The notes beneath the pieces are model-generated. The model made no database searches and was not told where the DNA came from. It worked only from the letters and a program-made list of their open reading frames with translations. The position numbers were made by a program, and so were the translations under genes. This document shows, piece after piece, positions 57,698-64,000 of a stretch of 64,000 nt of DNA (position 1 is its first letter; each line of letters opens with the position of its first letter). This DNA comes from Plectrocnemia conspersa (Eukaryota > Arthropoda > Insecta > Trichoptera > Polycentropodidae): positions 248,001-312,000 of the forward strand of contig VTFK01000287.1 in assembly GCA_009617715.1 (NCBI GenBank). The letters run 5' to 3'.

Positions 57698-58502
57698 TCT
57701 ATATAGGAAAATGCAGTGAGATATTTTTAAGCATTTTCTTGCCGTATCAGGGTTTGATAAAACATAAAACACAAAAACTAGTTACAATGATGATTTTTTT
57801 AAGTTTATTTTTTAGTTACTTGTATTATTTATAAAATAATATATTATTAAACACTCGCGTTATCTTGCATTTTCGTATGCGTTTTATGCCTTGATTTACA
57901 CGATAATTCATGTAAATCGAATCATTTAATTTAACAGAGTCACTTAGAAGCCTATCTCGTATTTCATTGGTCCGCTTGCGCCGAGCAAATTTGTCATATA
58001 CGTTTCAACTGCTTCATTGTTATTCGGACACTTTAAATAATTATCGATTTTGATAGCTTATAACTTATTTATTATTATTTTTGATAGCTTATAATACAAC
58101 ATAAAAAATATAGTAACATTTCTAATTTATCGAAATTTATTTAAAATATAGAAATGATTAATGATAAGTATAACGAACGCATATCTTGTATTTTAGAGCA
58201 AATTGATAAGGCGTACACCCAAAGTTGCCATCTCTTTTTTACTTATGAATATTGACGAGATGGATAGATCTCAAAGTGACTCTGTTAAAATAAACGGAGT
58301 GAACAGATCTATCGTACAGATAGATCGAGGGATTGAACTAAATCAGAACATAGGAATTTTAACTGCTTTAAATCTTTCTTTTAAATGTGTATTAATGAAT
58401 TTAAAAAAACTTATTTCTTGTTCAGAGAAAAAATTTTTCCGAGCTTCAAAAATTATTCAATACTTTTTTAGTTATAATGTAATGTAATAAATAGCAACGA
58501 AG
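57698..58502. other. Gene-free AT-rich DNA
   Basis: A tandem TTTTGATAGCTTATAA occurs twice at about 58048 and 58080. A 94-codon plus-strand frame at 58203-58487 matches nothing I know and is probably chance in AT-rich sequence. Confidence 0.45.
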
Positions 58503-58575
58503 GTCGGAATAGCGTAGTCCGTATGGTATTGACTGATAACCCAGAGTCCGCGGGTTCGAGCCACGGCAGCAGACG
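58503..58575 (+). repeat. tRNA-derived SINE head or tRNA pseudogene
   Basis: An A-box-like TAGCGTAGTCCGTATGG (58510-58526) and a B-box GGGTTCGAGCC (58552-58562) stand 25 bases apart, as in a tRNA promoter. The loop reads CTGATAA, which would give a GAT (Ile) anticodon. The anticodon and T stems are mismatched and the acceptor stem does not close, so this is not a functional tRNA. The downstream sequence repeats GCTATTATTCA twice (about 58575 and 58611), as SINE tails often do. Confidence 0.55.
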
Positions 58576-58724
58576 CTATTATTCACAATCGACCGAGCCA
58601 TAACTGATATGCTATTATTCATAACCGACCCCAGCTGCTAAGTAAATTTATTATAAATTATAATACAGTTGTGTCTGATTCTCAGACTGAAAGTATGGTG
58701 GTTTTAATACATATGTTCGATTGT

Positions 58725-58769
58725 AAAACATTTTATAAACACATAATTTGTGTGTTTATAAAATGTTTT
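58725..58769. repeat. Perfect 19-bp hairpin, 7-base loop
   Basis: AAAACATTTTATAAACACA (58725-58743) pairs exactly with TGTGTTTATAAAATGTTTT (58751-58769). No transcript evidence. Probably a foldback remnant. Confidence 0.8.
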
Positions 58770-59188
58770 TCTTTATTGTTTTGTAAATAAAGATGACTCA
58801 CTATTGCAAATTAGGTATAAATGATTTACCACGTTTTTTTAAATATAAAATAGACGTACATATTAAAAAAAAAAAAAAAAAACACGTTTTATACGATGCT
58901 TATTTAGTATCTGCAATAATGAGTAACCTTACTATGTCTTAAACTATATCGGTATATAGGTACATCTGAAACAACTGTAGTTTGGTTCAGATTCATTATT
59001 TAATTCGGTTTTTAATTTTTAATATAAATATATTCTTGCTATGATTTTTTTGGTTGGGCCCCTTAAGAAGAACGGGTCTCGGGAATTTGTCCTCTCTCCC
59101 CTTCTCTCGGCAGGCCCCAAAATCAACCTCGGTCATTAAGTATTTATTTATCAACAGTCATGATGGACCTTAAAGCAGTAAACGTAAA
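58770..59188. other. Gene-free; poly-A tract
   Basis: A run of As occupies about 58865-58882. TTGGTTGGGCCCC near 59050 and CAGGCCCCAAAATCAACC near 59110 form a loose inverted pair of unknown origin. Confidence 0.4.
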
Positions 59189-59445
59189 CAGTGGCGTAGC
59201 TATGGGGAGGCGGAGGGGGCGGGCGGCACTTGCTTGGGGGCGGCATATTCGCGATGGGATCGTCTAGTGTGGTTCTTAACCCTGAATGCACTAAAACATA
59301 TATAAATCCACGAATAACAAGAGCTTAATAATAACCAATTTATTATTTTAAGAAATTATGATTTTATGACCCTGTAAAAAATGTATGGGGGGGGGGGCAA
59401 ATTTATGGATTGACCTGGGCGGCACATACCCTAGCTACGCCACTG
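59189..59445. mobile_element. hAT-like MITE, CAGTGGCGTAGC family, copy B
   Basis: Ends CAGTGGCGTAGCTATGGGG and CCCTAGCTACGCCACTG are inverse complements. Flanking octamers AACGTAAA (59181-59188) and AACGTAGA (59446-59453) match 7 of 8. The interior aligns, inverted, with 48549-48788, including GGCGGCATATTCGCGATGGG and a G tract. No coding capacity. Confidence 0.85.
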
Positions 59446-59453
59446 AACGTAGA

Positions 59454-60524
59454 ACGAGTTTGAATTCTGTGTTTATTTTTCGGCACCCAACGCGCGCAAA
59501 ATTTTTGCTTGCTAAACAGTTCTGGACAATGTTCATAAAGTTATGTTTTTGAATTAGTTCATTAAAGACAACAATTAGCATCAACGTCGCTTATTAAGCT
59601 GACACTGAATTTCAGTAGAAATTTGTATTTAACAAAATATTGTTTTAAACCACTGCAAGCACAATGGTGCTGTGATCGAGGATCTTATTGTATGGCATTT
59701 TAGATATTGACTCACATAACTAATAAAAATGAATAAAATAGAGCTATAAATAATCTAGATTAACCCATTAATTGCCGATCTTTTTAGGGTTACTATTTAA
59801 AAATCGATAAATTACAATAATTTTAAGATTCATTCAATATATACGTATTTTAGTAGTATGGTTATGAAATATTATATTTTAATTATAAAATTATGTACGT
59901 TTTACCTCCTATATGACTAAATTAATTAACCATAATTTGTGGTTGTTCTTACAGTTCAGTTATTAAAAACGTTGATAAACCGCAACCGGATCAAACCGGT
60001 TGGCGTACGCATTGTTTATTAAATAGTTAACTTAAACTGTAATGTGTTGAATTGCGTATAATACATAACATATTAGCGTTATCGCCTATTTATGATTGAA
60101 CTAATTTAACTAGATTAAATGTCGCATTTGCATAATCAAAAATTGCAATCGGTCACTAATCCATATCCAAAGGCCATTACAGTAGATTGCTATGTTAAAT
60201 CAACCAATATAATTCATCGTTTCTATGGTAATAATAATTTGTTTATATGAAATGTTTTATTATTTAATATCCTCATCCACTTTTTGTTGATTGTGCATTT
60301 AGGATGGTGTCGTAACGAAGTGTAAGATCAGTTTTTAATCGGCATAATGCGATTTCGTTATCGCCATCATCGTCGGTGAAATGGTTGCGGATAAAATTGA
60401 TCTTTTCCGCGGAAACACTTTCGATTACCGGAGTGTGAAGCGAGTGAAAGTGCTCTTGTAGTTGCGCAGAAATGTTTTCAACCCGTCGACCTTTCCGTTA
60501 TTCACCTGATCTTTTTTGTTGCAG
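59454..60524 (+). other. 3' part of the giant intron
   Basis: AT-rich up to about 60300, then GC-richer towards the exon. The intron ends TTTTTTGTTGCAG at 60524, a strong 3' splice site. No repeats were recognised here. Confidence 0.55.
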
Positions 60525-60658
60525 TCCCAGAAAACGTCGACCCAGCAGCTCCGGCGACAGCGACATGAAGGATGACGTAGACAACGTGGACACGATGGAC
60601 GAGTGCAACGCCGCTTTGGTGCTCATGTCGCTCAGCTGTTCGCCGCACTCGCCGCAAG
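60525..60658 (+). CDS. Glut4EF: Coding exon of a ZNF395/ZNF704/SLC2A4RG-family (Glut4EF) gene
   Basis: Acceptor GTTGCAG at 60518-60524 and donor GTCAGT at 60659 bound 134 bp. The first base completes a codon begun upstream. The exon then reads PRKRRPSSSGDSDMKDD, then VDNVDTMDECNAALVLMSLS, then CSPHSPQ, and ends one base into a codon. Human ZNF395 carries a closely similar block, a basic KRKSD followed by MDEMMAAMVLTSLSCSP, between its N-terminal part and its C2H2 zinc finger. Family members are nuclear DNA-binding transcription factors (GLUT4 enhancer factor in vertebrates, Glut4EF in Drosophila). The zinc finger and C-terminal clamp are not in this window and would lie past 64000. The basic and serine-rich start may be part of a nuclear-localisation or phosphorylation region. 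That last point is inference. Confidence 0.85.
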
Positions 60659-61435
60659 GTCAGTACGACAAACTTGCCAGTTGGCAGGCGGCGGATTTTT
60701 TATCCCGGGCCGCCCGGGGCGTCACACTCGCAGCGAACACCCCATCTGAGGCTAGAGCCCTAAACTCGTCTGGGGCGCCAGACTGGGGTGGGCGTCTAAA
60801 TTCCATCAACCGTGGATAAAAACACAGTTACGTAATACTATATCCAGCATATTTGCCTTTTAAATTGCTTCTACCGGATGGACGCTGGACGCTTCATAAG
60901 CTAAGCTTTCCTCGAATTTAGAACTCTGACGTCAACATATGTAACAATTTCCTACTTTTAAAGTTAACTTACAGGAAAATCTTCTAAAAATAACATTCGA
61001 TAAACAACGCGTCTGACTCACGTGTCGGCTCTTTTTTTAAGTTTTCTCTTTCGTGTCAACAACTACTACCCTGAATCATTATTTGCAACGTCAAAGCGCT
61101 GTTTTTCGCTCTGTTGGTTACTCGCAACAAAAACTTATTTGGTTATAAATAGACAAGTATTTCGGTGTCTACAATTCGATTTTTACTTCTCGCCTATAGA
61201 CGTTTTTACCTCTGTGTGCATAACACAAAAAATGTGTCTGTCAATTGTAAAAGCTTTTGGTAATAGTTGTATAAACGAGTTTTAGTCTTTTCTTGCCATT
61301 TTCAAAATAACTCGATTTATATGTTAAAAACGCTGATTTCAACTGCAACATTGGTCTATAGTTTTATCTAAATATTCATCAGTTTTCTATACTTTTTTAA
61401 CAAAAAAATATAATTGTTCAATATGATATAGATTA
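60659..61435 (+). other. Next intron; open, GC-rich start
   Basis: Directly after the donor the same frame stays open for another 53 codons to a TAA at 60817-60819 (GQYDKLASWQAADFLSRAAR and onwards) in GC-rich sequence. Retention of this intron would give an alternative truncated protein, or the openness may be chance. Beyond 60830 no feature is seen. Confidence 0.4.
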
Positions 61436-61437
61436 TA

Positions 61438-62393
61438 CAGTGGTACCTCGACTTGCGAATGGTTCATATCTCAAAATTTCTCCATTAGATCTTATTGGTT
61501 ACATAAATACCGATTTTTTTATTTTAATAAAAATACGACGTGTGCACAAGCGCAGTGCCTCGCAGTTCGTATCTCGAATTTAGGTTCGTATGTAGAGGTC
61601 AAAATGAGATAAGCGGTTTCCATAAATTATGTCAAAGGTTTTTCGTGAAATTTTAAAAACCTTCCCCATTCCCCTCTGTCACTCAGTGTCACACCATGCC
61701 CGACTCCCCCCCTCCCTTCCCTGTAAGTCACGTCACAAAGCTAAAATTATTTTAAATTACCAAGGCAACAATATCATAGATAATATAAAATATGTATTTA
61801 TGTGGAAGCGATGTTGACGAATAATTCATTTTAGAAGTTCTGTATAATAATAATATAGTATGTACTTGATATTCATGCGTAACTCTAAAGTTGCGGGCAG
61901 TTATGAAAAAAATGCGCTATTATTAAAAAACATCTATTGGTTAAAAATTATATTACACATAATAATTTATAATTATTAATATAGATATCATCGATTCCCA
62001 GACTTTCAGTCTGGTGGTTAATACTTCATTATATCTGATTGACTTACTCAGTTGGTACAGATTTACCCCGTTGTAACGCATTGGACTTACGCCTGTCAGG
62101 TTACAACATAAGATTTAATATTAAAAAAATATATTTTAAATAAATTACACATTGACACATTGAGCTTGGTGAATTAAATATTATATTTAAAAAATATTAT
62201 AAAACACATTAGGCTACCTTATGAATAAATTCAAATTCGTGATATCACATTTTTAAAAGACCCCCTAAACTACTGTCACAGACTGTTACAATTCCGCTGA
62301 CCCCCCCCCCCCCCTCTTAACTTGTGACATAAATTATGTAAGCCGCTATATGAAGTTCGCATGTAGAGCGGTTCGTAAGTCGAGGTACCACTG
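61438..62393. mobile_element. TA-flanked mariner/pogo-like MITE with nested repeat
   Basis: The left end CAGTGGTACCTCGACTTGCG and the right end's complement CAGTGGTACCTCGACTTACG match over 20 bases with one change, next to TA on both sides (61436-61437 and 62394-62395). The interior has a GTTCGTAT(C/G)T-type subterminal repeat and no transposase. About 61985-62115 is a foreign insertion-like piece, an inverted family G end (CCCCGTTGTAACGCATTGG, then ACGCCTGTCAGGTTACAAC). Confidence 0.85.
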
Positions 62394-62559
62394 TATTACA
62401 TAGTATATACTCAATTAATTATAGACTATATTATGTATAGTCGACATATTGAATGATCAGTAGCTTTTAAACTATAGGTCAACCGTCAGTAAAGCAGATA
62501 TTAATCCGTCATATTTACTAGATATATTTCTTAAGAATTGCATAGAAATTTAAATTTTT

Positions 62560-63080
62560 TAGATTTTTTCAGACACGATTACTGCCATATCATAACGACA
62601 TACAATTTTAAGTTAGGTTAAGTTCGTTTTGTTTTGAATGGCGAGTATTCAAAAAATAAAGAGTCGAATCTCTGTTAAATTTCATTACAAATTTTAATTT
62701 CTTCTCTATTTTTTTTAATAGTTTTTTTATTAGTCGCATTTGTGAAACACATTAGCAGATTAAGTTAACCAGCAAACTTAAACGAGATATTTACAAGTTA
62801 TTTATTTTTATTATTATTAAATTTTATATAGCGGCCATTTTGAAACAATATAATGAACAATAAAAAATATCAAACTTGGACGAGATAAATAAAACTACGG
62901 CAGTTTTCGTGTCCTTAAATGGTATTATATTCTACAATAACAAAAAAATAAGCAAATTTTAGTTTCTAATAAACGTTTTTGACCTCAAAAATTTTATAAC
63001 GGTGATTCTATTTTTTTTATTAGTCGTCTTTTTGAAACAAGATGACGAATTAATCTGGCTAGCGAAATTTTTAGTACAAG
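62560..63080 (-). repeat. Repeat family I, inverted cluster
   Basis: Inverted I-family cores appear twice: AACACATTAGCAGATTAAGT, then TAACCAGCAAACTTA (about 62748-62782) with GCGGCCATTTTGAAACA at 62830-62846, and TTTTGAAACAAGATGACGAA, then TTAATCTGGCTAGCGAAA (about 63031-63069). GGCAGTTTTCGTGTCCTTAA at 62901-62920 is the inverse of 25310-25335. The arrangement mirrors 25270-25800, so the family has an ordered unit, not just a motif. Confidence 0.6.
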
Positions 63081-64000
63081 TTTAACTTTGTTAAACATAG
63101 TTTATCAAAATTAAAATTGTACTAAAAGTTCTTTTAACGCTCGAATGGAAACAATGGACAGTGTTTTTGAACCAAAAAACAGATATGCATTTATGTTAAA
63201 TTGTCGAATATGAAAAAAAAACAGATTTACAGAATTAAACTTAAAAGTAGTATATTTTATTATTTTTTGGTTCAAAGTCACTTCAAATGCAAAATGCATA
63301 AAATATCCGCTTATTGTTTTCACTTGGGCTTTAAGAGATTATACGAGAACATAAGACAATTCAGAGATAAAATAGTTAAGCCTTTAAAAATGAAAGAATA
63401 CAAACAAGCAATGGTAACTAAGACTTTTGCACAGTACTGTATAAAAAGCACTACGTCTATTGTAATGAATAATAAAAATGCAAATAATAGTGATTTTTAT
63501 GCGAAGTATTTAAAAAACGAAACTATACAGCCATTTGTAACAAATATCTGTCTTTGATATACAAAAAATACCTAAAATATTGCCTAACGTGTTCATTTAT
63601 GATTTGGTGTCATATCTAAAAAATATTTAAAAAATATCTATTAGGATCTTTTCGTTTGACTGATCATCGCAGTTGATGGTTGCGAGTTGCGACAATAGCG
63701 AGCATTACAGTATGTTTGATCGTGACCGATGGACGGAGAAAGTCAAAAGAAAAAAGGCGATTATATCGTCTTAAAACGCTAGTAGCGTAAGACAGTAGCT
63801 AGCTTCTTGTCTAAGCATTTCATTCAATACAATTTGTGTGTTTTTGTAAAATGAAACAGAACTGCTGCAAAGACAGATACATTTATACATCTAATATAAA
63901 TCTAACAGCGGCTCTCATCTATATTAAATAAAAAAACAATGTATGAATCGATCTTTCGATACATTGTTTCTCTTCTTTGTTGCAATACTGTATCACCCAC
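63081..64000. other. Gene-free AT-rich end of window
   Basis: A 118-codon plus-strand frame (63201-63557) is Lys/Asn/Ile-rich, as expected by chance in AT-rich DNA. It has no domain or splice context, so it is not called. 63640-63800 is GC-richer with no recognised content. Confidence 0.45.

Noticed and set aside
58203..58487. 94-codon plus-strand frame
   Set aside because: No recognisable family, AT-rich codons throughout, and no splice or promoter context.
58503..58575. Functional tRNA-Ile gene
   Set aside because: A- and B-boxes are present, but the acceptor, anticodon and T stems do not pair, so it is a SINE head or pseudogene.
63201..63557. 118-codon plus-strand frame near the right edge
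   Set aside because: Lys/Asn/Ile-rich composition is what AT-rich DNA gives by chance; no domain, no splice sites, and a minus-strand frame overlaps part of it.

Overview
The window looks like the inside of one very large gene in an animal nuclear genome, most likely an insect or other arthropod. It is AT-rich, has spliceosomal exon boundaries, long gene-poor stretches and many cut-and-paste DNA transposon remnants (mariner/Tc1, hAT, piggyBac). I cannot resolve the order or species. There are no prokaryotic operons, rRNA genes or CRISPR arrays.

Host gene (+ strand): the best-supported coding exon is 60525-60658. It encodes an acidic segment with MDECNAALVLMSLSCSP, closely resembling the block that precedes the zinc finger in the vertebrate ZNF395/ZNF704/SLC2A4RG family (insect Glut4EF). 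A second coding exon at 31597-31757 ends two bases into a codon, and the 60525 exon supplies exactly the missing base. They are therefore likely consecutive exons of one transcription-factor gene separated by an intron of about 28.8 kb. The zinc-finger exons would lie beyond the right edge, and the promoter or 5' UTR exons lie upstream (1-31596 or off-window). Two candidate minus-strand coding segments (39818-40141 and 23261-23461) are not recognised and remain tentative.

Mobile DNA: almost everything else datable is transposon debris, often with exact target-site duplications (TSDs). Elements with good boundaries are a decayed piggyBac (10834-12469, TTAA); hAT elements at 13241-13951, 22012-22665, 30833-31085 and 33672-34315 (each with a perfect 8-bp TSD); two hAT-like MITEs at 48549-48788 and 59189-59445 (7/8 TSDs); a full-length but dead mariner (55750-57021, TA); TA-flanked MITEs at 18581-18777 and 61438-62393; and two solo LTRs with 4-bp TSDs (33404-34559 and 36132-36594). 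One LTR copy is split by a hAT insertion, and the other preserves the empty site. Further mariner/Tc1 fragments lie at 6592-6759, 20330-20647, 38069-38665 and 57119-57697.

Repeats and regulatory DNA: several unnamed dispersed families recur (called J, M1, G, I and poly-G here), plus foldback elements and short perfect hairpins. A few GC-rich, repeat-free islands, especially 54500-54940, 26900-27480 and 44230-44640, are plausible promoters or enhancers of the host gene, but nothing in the sequence proves it. I found no defence or biosynthetic system. The most informative biology is the nested transposon record and the giant regulatory intron.
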